Shown: positions 1 to 6,563 of the stretch, one piece after another | How the letters are laid out: every line of letters begins with the position of its first letter | Numbering within the stretch: the stretch's first letter is position 1 | Origin: Pseudomonadota bacterium | GTDB taxonomy: Bacteria; Pseudomonadota; Gammaproteobacteria; Steroidobacterales; Steroidobacteraceae | DNA: 7,940 nucleotides | NCBI GenBank assembly: GCA_021850555.1 | Contig: JAJZLX010000570.1 | Coordinates: forward strand, 1-7,940 | Reading direction: 5' to 3' | Made by a program: the position numbers and the translations under genes | The notes under the pieces: model-generated | Seen by the model: only the letters and a program-made list of their open reading frames with translations | The model's database searches: none | Told to the model about the DNA's origin: nothing

Positions 1-1
1 G

Positions 2-448
2 CAGGCCAATCCCATTCGCCTGTTCGTCACCCATCTCTGGGAACCCGCCGATGACTATCTGCGGGTTTTCGAGTATCTGGAGAGCTCGCGGAATTTCTTC
101 TACAAGAATTTCGGCGCGCCGGATCGGCGTCCCCCGGGCGACCGCGAGGCGCAGAAGCAGGAGCTGCGCGCCCAGATCAGCCCCGTGGAGGTGGTGGTGG
201 CGCTCGCCAGCCTCTATGCGCAGGACCAGGACCTGCTCACCTTCCAGCTTCTTTATACCCAGGCCAGTCAGAAGCCGGTGGTGCTGCTGAAGCCCTTCGG
301 GACCGGCACGGAGGTCCCCAAGGCGCTGCTCGACCTCGCCGACGAGGTGGTCGACTGGGACGAACGGGCCCTGGTCGATGCCATCCGGCGCCAGGGACGT
401 CACGAGGATACGACGCGCTGGGATACCATCGAATTCAAGCTCGATTGA
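2..448 (+). CDS. TIR-like domain protein (MTH538/DUF1863, ThsB-like), 3' part
   Basis: The open frame enters from the left edge with no start and ends at TGA 446-448, leaving 148 residues. The visible part looks like most of one TIR-like domain of the MTH538/DUF1863 type. It opens with a hydrophobic strand (IRLFVTHLWEPADDYLRV) where family members usually read F-[IV]-S-H-x-W followed by a D-D-Y helix. A Phe/Tyr-rich stretch ending NFGAPDR follows. Next is an Ile-Ser-Pro-x-Glu-Val-Val-Val-Ala-Leu strand, then a KPVVLLKPFG strand, and finally ADEVVDWDERALVDAIRR, matching the family's A-D-E-[IV]-V-x-W end. The tail DTIEFKLD closes the protein. Relatives include ThsB of Thoeris anti-phage systems, which makes an NAD-derived signal, but other members have no proven role. 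No partner gene is visible, so a defence role is inference. The receptor gene converges on it from the right. Confidence 0.72.
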   Translation, partial: QANPIRLFVTHLWEPADDYLRVFEYLESSRNFFYKNFGAPDRRPPGDREAQKQELRAQISPVEVVVALASLYAQDQDLLTFQLLYTQASQKPVVLLKPFGTGTEVPKALLDLADEVVDWDERALVDAIRRQGRHEDTTRWDTIEFKLD

Positions 449-455
449 CCCCATC

Positions 456-490
456 CCCTGCTGCCCGGCTCTCAAGGGCGGGCAGCAGGG
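456..490. terminator. Bidirectional hairpin between convergent genes
   Basis: A perfect 12-bp inverted repeat (CCCTGCTGCCCG at 456-467 and CGGGCAGCAGGG at 479-490) encloses an 11-base loop. It lies 8 bases after the TIR-like stop codon and 31 bases before the receptor stop codon on the other strand, so it can act in both directions. Neither side has a clear T-tract, so termination may need a helper factor. A second GC-only inverted repeat (CCCGCCC at 498-504 with GGGCGGG at 507-513) sits just before the receptor stop and has too short a loop unless its ends fray. Confidence 0.6.
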
Positions 491-520
491 AATGCTTCCC
501 GCCCGGGGGCGGGGGGCGTG

Positions 521-3001
521 CTAGAACCTCGCCGAAACGGTCACGTAGACCGCGCGCGGGGGACCGGCATAGGCGAGCGCATAACCGGCGCTCGAAGTAC
601 CGTATAACCCGCCGGCGGAGATGTACTCGAAGGCGTTGTACTGCGTGTCGAGCGCGTTCATGACCTCGAGTTTCACCTTGATCGATTTCGCGGCGCCGCT
701 GTACCAGGATGCCGGCAGGGTGGTGGCGAGCGCGAAGTTCAATACTCCGTAACCGGCGATCTGCCGGCGCGACGGCGCGCCCGTGTTGTTGTTGAAGATA
801 TACTGCGGCCCGACGTACTGATACCACGCGCGAGGCTTGATCGCGAGCCCGCCGGCGAAGTTGTACGTCCAGTAGGCGCCGATGTTGAACGTCTTGTCGG
901 GCGTATCCGAGACCGGTAGTCCGGAGTAATCGGTCGCCCCGCCGCCAGGGGGCGTGAATGCGTAAGAGTTGAAGTCGGCGCTCTCGATGTTCAGGTTCGT
1001 GAACAGCTTCAGAGCGTGCCAGTTGGCTTCGGCGGAGAAGTTCACGCCGCGGTAGATGGAATCGCCGGTGCCGAGGCCGAGAAAGTCGCCGGCGGAGCTG
1101 TTTACGCCGATGATCTGGTTGCTGAGGTGATCGTGGTAATAGTTCACGTTCACGAGCACCCGCTGGAACTCGCCGATCCTCGGCCAATAGAGCTTGACGC
1201 CCCCCTGATACTCCAGGCTGCGCTGCAGGATGTTGCCGCCGACCGGTTCGCTCTGATAGAGACCGCCGCCGCCCCCGACCTGCGGCAGGCGATACGCCGT
1301 CGCCCAATTGGCGTACAGGGCGAGCCAGCGCAGCGGCTGCCAGCGCACGCTCACCGACGGCTCGGTCTCGTTGTAATTGGTCTGTGTTGCCGGCAGCTCG
1401 CCCTGGTCGTGGCCGCCGAACAGGCTCAGGCCGTTCGGATTCGACGGCGTGGGCGTGCTCAAGATGTCGGACAGCTGGAAATACGTGGGTCCATACGGGT
1501 AGTAATCGGTGTGAAAATTGACCACGCGGATCCCCGGGGTGATCGTCAGGCTTGCGAGCGGTGAGATCGCGTCCTGGAGGAACGCGGCGAGGTCGGTCAC
1601 GTTCCAGAAGTCACTGCGGTGATTCGCGTTCGGCACGGCCGCCGAGCCGCACACAGTGGTGCCCGCGGGAACGCCGGCGCCATTGCCGAGAGTGATCAGG
1701 CCCGGGGTTACGACGCACACGCCCGGATTGTAGAACGCGTTGCGCGAATCATACACGCTGTTGATTGCATATCCGCCCACGCCGATCGTGTTGTACGGCA
1801 GGTACATGTCGCTCCAGATCTTGTCGCCGTACATGTGCGAGGTCGGATTATTGTGCTCGTACAGATTGCCGGGGCCCGGGCTTCCCAGGCCGAAGTTGTT
1901 GTAGTGGTTATGCAGGCGATCGCCCTCCCGATACCACAGCTGGTTGTGCAATGTGGTCCGATCGGAGACCCGGATGTTCTGCCGCGCGTAGACGAGCCAG
2001 GTGCGGTTGGAGTCGTCCTTGCGCCAGACATTCTGATTGACGGTCGCGTAATATCCGGTGGTCGCCTCGCTCAGCAGCGGCCCGGGCGCCCCTATGCCGT
2101 TGACGCTCAGGCCGGGCACCGGGGTGAGCGGCACCGGCACCGGCCGCCAGCCGCGACCGGCGCCGAGATAGGCGCCGAAGCTGATGCTGCTGCCGTGGTC
2201 GAATACCTTGCGCGTCTTGAGAAAGGCGGCGTAGTTGCGCGTGGGCCAGGCGAATCCGTCGGGCGAGGTGTGGAAACTGTTCGAGCGTCCGGCGCCGCTC
2301 GCAAGCACGGTCTGCCAGCCCCCGATCGTGCCGGTCTGCACAATGAGATCCGCGTTCTCGGTGCCGAAGCTGCCGCCGGTGAGCTGCACGTAGGCGCCGG
2401 CCCGGCTCGCAGGCTGGACCGGCACGAAGTTGACGCCGCCGCCCATGTTGTTGTACCAGCGGCTCTGGGGATTGCCCGGGCCGTAGGTGATGCGCGCGCC
2501 CTGGAGCAGCGCGGTCTGGGGAATCTCCGGGGTCTCCCACAGGCCGGTGGCCGGATTGACCATCGGTATGCCGTCGAGGCTGATGGCAAGGTTTCCGTTG
2601 TCGACCGTCCCCGGGGATACCCCGGCCCAACCCTGATTCAGCCCGTTGATGCTGATGCTCGCCTTGGTTCCGCCGGTCTGGCCGTAACCGGAAACCGCGA
2701 TGCCGGGCGCGAAGGAGAGCGCCTGGGCTGCCCCGCCGACGACGCCCGCGGACTTCAGCTGCTGCCGGTCGAGCGCTTTGTCGCCGAAGGCCGATTCATA
2801 GATGGACCGCTGCTTGAGGCTTTTGAGCTGTAATTCCTTGGCGGTGACCACGACTTCCTGCAGCGACGTCATGGGCAGCATCGCTGCCGGCGCCGGGGCC
2901 GGCGCTGCAGCGGCGGTGGCCGCAGCGCCAGAGAGCGTTGCGGCCACCGCCGCCAGGATGCGTGAGCTATGTGTGACACGGCGCAAGGGCGGACGAGACA
3001 T
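521..3001 (-). CDS. TonB-dependent outer-membrane receptor
   Basis: This encodes a ligand-gated outer-membrane transporter of 826 residues, the usual size for the family, energised by TonB-ExbBD. I place the start at ATG 3001. GAGGA lies 8 bases upstream of it, while the in-frame ATG at 3025 (8 codons longer) has no ribosome binding site. A basic N-terminus and an Ala-rich hydrophobic segment form a signal peptide (about residues 1-32), followed by a Pro/Ala linker. A TonB-box-like EVVVTA lies near residues 49-54. The plug spans roughly 62-196, with SFAPGIAVSGYG, ISLDGIPM and a Gly-rich MGGGVNFVP. The rest is a 22-strand-type barrel rich in alternating Tyr/Trp, ending VYVTVSARF with the C-terminal Phe needed for barrel assembly. 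The only two cysteines (about 429 and 451) probably form a loop disulfide. A His-rich loop lies at about 352-389. The substrate is not evident and no transporter or regulator gene adjoins it. Confidence 0.93.
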   Translation of the reverse strand: MSRPPLRRVTHSSRILAAVAATLSGAAATAAAAPAPAPAAMLPMTSLQEVVVTAKELQLKSLKQRSIYESAFGDKALDRQQLKSAGVVGGAAQALSFAPGIAVSGYGQTGGTKASISINGLNQGWAGVSPGTVDNGNLAISLDGIPMVNPATGLWETPEIPQTALLQGARITYGPGNPQSRWYNNMGGGVNFVPVQPASRAGAYVQLTGGSFGTENADLIVQTGTIGGWQTVLASGAGRSNSFHTSPDGFAWPTRNYAAFLKTRKVFDHGSSISFGAYLGAGRGWRPVPVPLTPVPGLSVNGIGAPGPLLSEATTGYYATVNQNVWRKDDSNRTWLVYARQNIRVSDRTTLHNQLWYREGDRLHNHYNNFGLGSPGPGNLYEHNNPTSHMYGDKIWSDMYLPYNTIGVGGYAINSVYDSRNAFYNPGVCVVTPGLITLGNGAGVPAGTTVCGSAAVPNANHRSDFWNVTDLAAFLQDAISPLASLTITPGIRVVNFHTDYYPYGPTYFQLSDILSTPTPSNPNGLSLFGGHDQGELPATQTNYNETEPSVSVRWQPLRWLALYANWATAYRLPQVGGGGGLYQSEPVGGNILQRSLEYQGGVKLYWPRIGEFQRVLVNVNYYHDHLSNQIIGVNSSAGDFLGLGTGDSIYRGVNFSAEANWHALKLFTNLNIESADFNSYAFTPPGGGATDYSGLPVSDTPDKTFNIGAYWTYNFAGGLAIKPRAWYQYVGPQYIFNNNTGAPSRRQIAGYGVLNFALATTLPASWYSGAAKSIKVKLEVMNALDTQYNAFEYISAGGLYGTSSAGYALAYAGPPRAVYVTVSARF

Positions 3002-3090
3002 GGTGCGGTTCCTCGTGAGGTTCATTGGGAGTGCGCGAGCGTGGCCACGCGCCGAGGACCCGTACGATAGAAGTCGGGGATGACGTCCCG

Positions 3091-3119
3091 ATTGCGGAAT
3101 TATTGCAGCAGCATGTCAA
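3091..3119 (-). promoter_or_regulatory. Candidate sigma-70 promoter for the TonB receptor
   Basis: Read on the minus strand, a perfect -35 hexamer TTGACA (3119-3114) is followed after 17 bases by CGCAAT (3096-3091), which matches the -10 consensus only in its last three bases. The spacing is ideal but the -10 is poor, as would suit a promoter needing an activator. It would leave a leader of roughly 80 to 90 bases before ATG 3001. This is a prediction from consensus only. Confidence 0.35.
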
Positions 3120-3129
3120 TGGGACATGC
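3111..3129. promoter_or_regulatory. Operator-like inverted repeat over the receptor -35
   Basis: Perfect 7-bp arms GCATGTC (3111-3117) and GACATGC (3123-3129) flank a 5-base spacer. The repeat covers the minus-strand TTGACA (3114-3119), so a dimeric regulator bound here would compete with or contact RNA polymerase at the receptor promoter. The sequence does not resemble a Fur box, and I cannot name the regulator. Confidence 0.4.
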
Positions 3130-3244
3130 CGTGCGTACCGCCGTGAGCCGCCGCGATGCGATGCCCGGGGCAGAGGGGGCGGATCTGGCGGGCGAATGCG
3201 CTCCCGAGGCCTTTTGGGCCGGCCAAGTGCGCGAGCGCCGGCGG

Positions 3245-3275
3245 TTGCTCACAGCGCGAGCGTGCGCAATACAAT
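3245..3275 (+). promoter_or_regulatory. Candidate promoter for the lipoprotein gene
   Basis: TACAAT at 3270-3275 matches five of six -10 bases. TTGCTC at 3245-3250 is a weak -35 at a long 19-base spacing. Transcription would begin near 3282, which would exclude the in-frame ATGs at 3274 and 3280 as starts and favour the TTG at 3352. This is a low-confidence consensus match. Confidence 0.3.
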
Positions 3276-3351
3276 GGGAATGCTCGCCGCCGCCGATTGC
3301 GGCATCATGGTGAGTGCACCTCATCGGGGGTGCCTTCCCGGAGCCGATCGC

Positions 3352-3759
3352 TTGGTTCGAACCTCACCTGATCTCAGCGCATTCCCAGGACTCGGGCCGT
3401 CCTCGCAGTCGAACAGCGCACCATGGCGCGCGCTCAGGCTTGCCTGGCTTGCCCCGGCGATGCTCCTGGCGGCCTGTGCGAGCACGCCGCCGCATTATCC
3501 GTCGCAGACGGCCCAACGTTTCATCGGTAAACCGTTGTTCAGCCTCGAAATGCACTGGAGTATTCCCATTGCGCTGCGGCACGTGCACGGAGGACGCCGG
3601 GCAATCTGGAAATTCAACCAGTACAACTATGCCGGCTGCCGCGTCACGGTCCAGACGGATCGACAGGACATCATCCGCAAGGTGACCTGGACGACCGGTT
3701 GCGGGCCGAAGGCCGGCGCGAAGAAGCCTCATCCGCCCGTGGCGGCCAAGGTGCCATGA
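3352..3759 (+). CDS. Small outer-membrane lipoprotein, BamE-like appearance
   Basis: The frame gives 135 residues from TTG 3352, chosen because GGAG (3340-3343) lies 8 bases upstream. In-frame ATGs at 3274, 3280 and 3307 have no such site and would give a very long leader. A hydrophobic segment (ALRLAWLAPAMLLAAC) ends in a lipobox with Cys42 as the lipidated residue. Ala at +2 predicts Lol sorting to the outer membrane. The mature part has FIGKP, then an aromatic strand, YNYAGCRVTV, and a closing VTWTTGC. The Gly-Lys-Pro start, Tyr...Cys-Arg strand and Trp...Gly-Cys end resemble small BamE/SmpA-fold lipoproteins, and Cys86 and Cys107 could form a disulfide. The Lys/Pro-rich tail looks disordered. 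Function is unknown, the BamE likeness is inference, and the start is uncertain even in this leader. Confidence 0.65.
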   Translation: MVRTSPDLSAFPGLGPSSQSNSAPWRALRLAWLAPAMLLAACASTPPHYPSQTAQRFIGKPLFSLEMHWSIPIALRHVHGGRRAIWKFNQYNYAGCRVTVQTDRQDIIRKVTWTTGCGPKAGAKKPHPPVAAKVP

Positions 3760-3957
3760 CCGGCGCATCGGGCGCTTGCAATCCGCCCGCCGCGAGATGC
3801 CGCGGGCGCTGTCGAGGGCCGTGCCGGGGTCGTCGGCCGACTCGATGACGATCAGGTCGCCTACGTGCCGCTGGCGCATCAGACGCGCGGCCGCGAGCAC
3901 GCTCGTCTGCGGCGGGTATTGCACCACGTCGGATGTGCAGAATTCTTTCAGTAACAC
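3760..3957 (-). pseudogene. Truncated CBS-domain protein gene (5' end only)
   Basis: A GTG start at 3957 follows a strong GGGAGGT ribosome binding site (6 bases between the motif and GTG) and opens a typical single-protein CBS N-terminus: LLKEFCTSDVVQYPPQTSVL, then AARLMRQRHVGDLIVIESAD. CBS pairs bind adenine nucleotides and regulate enzymes or channels. Family members continue G-I-[IV]-T-D-R-D-I and a second CBS repeat. Here the frame reads RGISRRADCKRP instead, near 3795, and then runs on as antisense of the lipoprotein gene to a stop at 3364. No other minus frame restores the motif, so this looks like a deletion or rearrangement, not a single frameshift. It lies 60 bases downstream of ppsA on the same strand, so it was probably its operon partner. 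Its right limit near 3760 is approximate. A weak 6-bp inverted repeat (3769-3774 with 3784-3789) lies inside. Confidence 0.68.
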
Positions 3958-3974
3958 CTCACTACCTCCCGGCG

Positions 3975-4014
3975 CTTATTCCGCACCGCGATTCTCGAGT
4001 TCGGCGGGGATAAG
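3975..4014. other. Imperfect inverted repeat between ppsA and the CBS remnant
   Basis: CTTATTCCGC (3975-3984) can pair with GCGGGGATAAG (4004-4014) with one bulged base and one wobble or mismatch, around a 19-base loop that contains CTCGAG. It sits between the ppsA stop and the ribosome binding site of the CBS remnant. It could be a weak terminator, attenuator or mRNA-end stem. There is no T-tract on the minus strand. Confidence 0.3.
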
Positions 4015-4017
4015 GGC

Positions 4018-6450
4018 CTAGGATGCGGCGGGGGCGTGCGCCGCCCGCAGCTCGCGCTCGAGCGCCAGCACCTGCAGTGTCGTCTTCAGCACCGCGTCGG
4101 GATTGAGGCTGATCGAGTCGATGCCGAGGCGCACCAGTTCGGCGGCGATCTCGGGGTAATCCGACGGTGCCTGGCCGCAGATGCCCGAGTGGCGCCCATT
4201 GCGCCTGCAGCCCTCGACGGCCAGCCGCAGCATCTTGCGCACGCCCGGGTCGCGCTCATCGAACTCGAAGGCGACCAGGGCGGAGTCCCGATCGACGCCG
4301 AGGGTGAGTTGGGTGAGATCGTTCGAGCCGATGGAAAAACCGTCGAAGTGCCGGCTGAACTCGTCGATGAGCAGCACGTTATTGGGGATCTCGCACATCA
4401 CGTAGATCTCGAGGCCGTCCTCGCCGCGCGCCAAGCCGAGCTCGCGCATGCGGGTAATCACGGCCTGCGCCTCCTCGATCCTGCGGCAGAACGGGATCAT
4501 GAGCTTGATGTTGGACAGACCGAGCACCTCGCGGGCACGCTTCATGGCCGCGCACTCCAGGGCGAAGCCCTCCGCGTAGGCCGGATGGGTGTAGCGGGAG
4601 GCGCCACGGAAGCCGAGCATCGGGTTGTCCTCCTTGGACTCGAATCCCTGCCCGCCGAGCAGCCCGGCATATTCGTTGGATTTGAAGTCGGACATGCGCA
4701 CGATGACGGGCTTGGGGTAGAACGCTGCGGCGATCGTGCCGATTCCCTCGGACAGGCGCTCGATGAAGAAGTCTGCTCCCTGCGCGTATCCGCGCGTCAA
4801 CTGCGCGAGCGCCCGGCGCTCGGCCTGTGCGCTCACCCGCTCAGGGTGCAGCAGCGCCAATGGATGCGCCTTGATGTACTCGGTGATGATGAACTCCATG
4901 CGCGCCAATCCGACCCCATCGTTCGGCAAGAAGCTCATCCGGAAGGCGAGCTCGGGGTTGGCGAGGATGAGCATGATGTGGGTATGAGGCCGCTCCAGGC
5001 TGGCAATGTCCGTGCGCCGCACCTCGAACGGAAGCGTACCGGCGTAGACCTTGCCGGTATCGCCCTCGGCGCACGAGACCGTGACCGCCTGCCCGCTCCG
5101 CAGCCGCTCGGTGGCGTCCTGCGCGCCCACGACGGCAGGGATGCCGAATTCGCGCGCCACGATCGCCGCGTGGCAGGTGCGGCCGCCGCGGTTGGTGACG
5201 ATCGCCGCGGCGCGGCGCATGATCGGCTCCCAGTCCGGTGTCGTGCTGTCGGTGACCAGCACCTCGCCCGGCCGGAACTCGGCCATCTGCGCGCTGCTGG
5301 CGATCACCCGGGCGAGACCGGCGGCGATTGCGCCGCCGACGGCACGGCCGCTCGCGAGCGGCGGCGCGTGGCTCTCGATCCGGTATTCCACGAGAACACT
5401 GACGGGCTTGCGCGCCGCGCTCGTCTCGGGCCGCGCCTGCACGACATACAGCCGCTCATCGAGCCCGTCCTTGGCCCACTCGATATCCATCGGCTGCGCG
5501 GCGCTGGCCCGCTCGCTGTAGTGGCGCTCGATGCGCAGGGCGTAGTCGGCCAACCTCAGCGCTTCCTCGTCGCTGATGCAGAAGCGCTCGCGGTCCGCCT
5601 GGGGTGTGGGTACGTTGCGCGTGGCCTCGCGAGCGCCGAGGTCGGCGTTGAGCATCTTGATTTGCTTGGCGCCGAGGGCGCGGCGCAACACCGCCCGGCG
5701 CCCCTGCAGGAAGGTGGGCTTGAACACCATCAGCTCGTCGGGCTCAACCGCACCCTGGACGATGTTCTCGCCGAGCCCATAGCTGGCGGTGATCAGGATG
5801 ACATCGCGAAAGCCACTCTCGGTATCGAGCGTAAAGATCACGCCGCTCGAGGCGAGGTCGGAGCGGACCATCTTCTGTACCGCGATCGACAGGGCGACTT
5901 TGAAATGATCGAAGCCGTTGTCGACCCGGTAGTGGATCGCACGATCGGTGAACAGGCTGGCGAAGCAGCGGCGGCAGGCCTCGAGCAACGCCTGCTCGCC
6001 GCGCACGTTGAGAAACGTGTCCTGCTGTCCGGCGAAGCTGGCGGTCGGCAAGTCCTCGGCGGTCGCCGAGCTGCGCACCGCTACCGTCAGCTCCACGCCA
6101 TATTCGTCGCGCAACGCGGCATGGGCGCCGAGGATCTCCCGGGCGAGGGTCTCGGGCAGGCCAGCCTCGTAGACGATGCGCCGCGCGAGCTTGCCGCGCT
6201 GCGCCAGGTCCTGCGCATCATCGACCCGCACGCCGTCGAGCGCCGCGCGCAGCGCCGGCCATACCCCGGCGCGCTCGAGCATCTCGCGGTAGGCCTGCGC
6301 GGTGATCGCGAAACCGTTGGGCACGAGCACGCCGTGCGGGCGCAGTGTTCGATACATTTCCCCGAGTGAGGCGGTCTTGCCGCCGACCTCGGCCACATCG
6401 GCGGCACCGATGGTGTCGAAAAAGCGGATGAAGCGGGACTGAGGAGTCAT
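4018..6450 (-). CDS. ppsA: Phosphoenolpyruvate synthase
   Basis: PEP synthase (pyruvate, water dikinase; cytosolic) converts pyruvate, ATP and water to PEP, AMP and phosphate, feeding gluconeogenesis. The 810 residues match the family's usual 790-810. The N-terminal nucleotide-binding domain starts with VAEVGGKTASLGEM (about 19-32) and includes AVRSSATAEDLPTASFAGQQ (124-143) and LYVVQARPET (334-343). The swivelling phosphohistidine domain has TTPDWEPIMRRA (403-414) and GGRTCHAAIVAREFGIPAVVG, with catalytic His427. The C-terminal TIM barrel carries VRMSDFKSNEY (584-594), MLGFRGASRY (611-620), SIGSNDLTQ (706-714) and the HSGICGQAPSD acid/base region with Cys758. All expected catalytic motifs are present, so it should be active. 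The ATG has no clear Shine-Dalgarno sequence, but the N-terminus aligns with known enzymes. A palindrome-rich leader precedes it, and broken CBS and hydrogenase genes flank it on the same strand. Confidence 0.97.
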   Translation of the reverse strand: MTPQSRFIRFFDTIGAADVAEVGGKTASLGEMYRTLRPHGVLVPNGFAITAQAYREMLERAGVWPALRAALDGVRVDDAQDLAQRGKLARRIVYEAGLPETLAREILGAHAALRDEYGVELTVAVRSSATAEDLPTASFAGQQDTFLNVRGEQALLEACRRCFASLFTDRAIHYRVDNGFDHFKVALSIAVQKMVRSDLASSGVIFTLDTESGFRDVILITASYGLGENIVQGAVEPDELMVFKPTFLQGRRAVLRRALGAKQIKMLNADLGAREATRNVPTPQADRERFCISDEEALRLADYALRIERHYSERASAAQPMDIEWAKDGLDERLYVVQARPETSAARKPVSVLVEYRIESHAPPLASGRAVGGAIAAGLARVIASSAQMAEFRPGEVLVTDSTTPDWEPIMRRAAAIVTNRGGRTCHAAIVAREFGIPAVVGAQDATERLRSGQAVTVSCAEGDTGKVYAGTLPFEVRRTDIASLERPHTHIMLILANPELAFRMSFLPNDGVGLARMEFIITEYIKAHPLALLHPERVSAQAERRALAQLTRGYAQGADFFIERLSEGIGTIAAAFYPKPVIVRMSDFKSNEYAGLLGGQGFESKEDNPMLGFRGASRYTHPAYAEGFALECAAMKRAREVLGLSNIKLMIPFCRRIEEAQAVITRMRELGLARGEDGLEIYVMCEIPNNVLLIDEFSRHFDGFSIGSNDLTQLTLGVDRDSALVAFEFDERDPGVRKMLRLAVEGCRRNGRHSGICGQAPSDYPEIAAELVRLGIDSISLNPDAVLKTTLQVLALERELRAAHAPAAS

Positions 6451-6558
6451 GGCCGGCCAGCGCGGATGCGCGCGCTCGTGGGTTGTGGGCGCAGCCTTTC
6501 ATCCTGGCGGCCGGCCGCACAGTCGTACTGTGCGCAGCCCGATACGTACTGGCCGGCC
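6451..6558. repeat. Three GGCCGGCC octamers in the ppsA leader
   Basis: The 8-bp palindrome GGCCGGCC occurs at 6451-6458 (touching the ppsA start codon), 6509-6516 and 6551-6558. The spacings are 58 and 42 bases. I see no protein-coding reason for the repetition. Copies next to the start codon could affect translation of ppsA through base pairing. Confidence 0.6.
6516..6534. promoter_or_regulatory. Operator-like palindrome upstream of ppsA
   Basis: Perfect 8-bp arms CGCACAGT (6516-6523) and ACTGTGCG (6527-6534) flank a 3-base centre CGT, giving a 19-bp dyad 66 bases before the ppsA start. Size and symmetry suit a dimeric transcription factor controlling ppsA. I see no convincing -35/-10 pair beside it and cannot name the factor. 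The left arm shares one base with the middle GGCCGGCC. Confidence 0.45.
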
Positions 6559-6563
6559 CTTCC

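Larger units (their letters stand above)
3002..3351. other. Divergent intergenic region
   Basis: About 350 bases separate the starts of the receptor (-) and lipoprotein (+) genes, and both must be transcribed from here. The frames open across it give basic, Arg/Pro/Ala-rich translations without family features, so I call no gene. The recognisable contents are the inverted repeat at 3111-3129, a TTGACA on the minus strand, and a TACAAT on the plus strand, listed separately. I see nothing interpretable between about 3130 and 3244. Confidence 0.6.

Noticed and set aside
1016..2833. Long plus-strand open frames (1016-1564 and 1619-2833) opposite the TonB receptor
   Set aside because: They lie wholly inside the receptor gene in antisense and give Ala/Arg/Val-rich sequence without motifs. 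The receptor frame has a signal peptide, plug and terminal Phe.
2880..2950. GC-rich repeat-like tract (GCCGGCGCC...GCGGCGGTGG)
   Set aside because: It encodes the Ala/Pro-rich signal peptide and linker of the receptor, which explains its low complexity.
3076..3091. Short dyad around GACGTC upstream of the receptor
   Set aside because: The arms are only four bases around a longer spacer, which is expected by chance in this composition.
3025..3351. N-terminal extension of the lipoprotein frame from ATG 3025
   Set aside because: The extension is basic and low in hydrophobicity and would place the lipobox about 150 residues in, which is incompatible with a lipoprotein signal peptide.
4036..6369. 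A 777-codon open frame on the plus strand, opposite ppsA
   Set aside because: It is antisense to a fully conserved PEP synthase. GC-rich codon bias removes stops from the opposite frame, and its translation has no recognisable family features.
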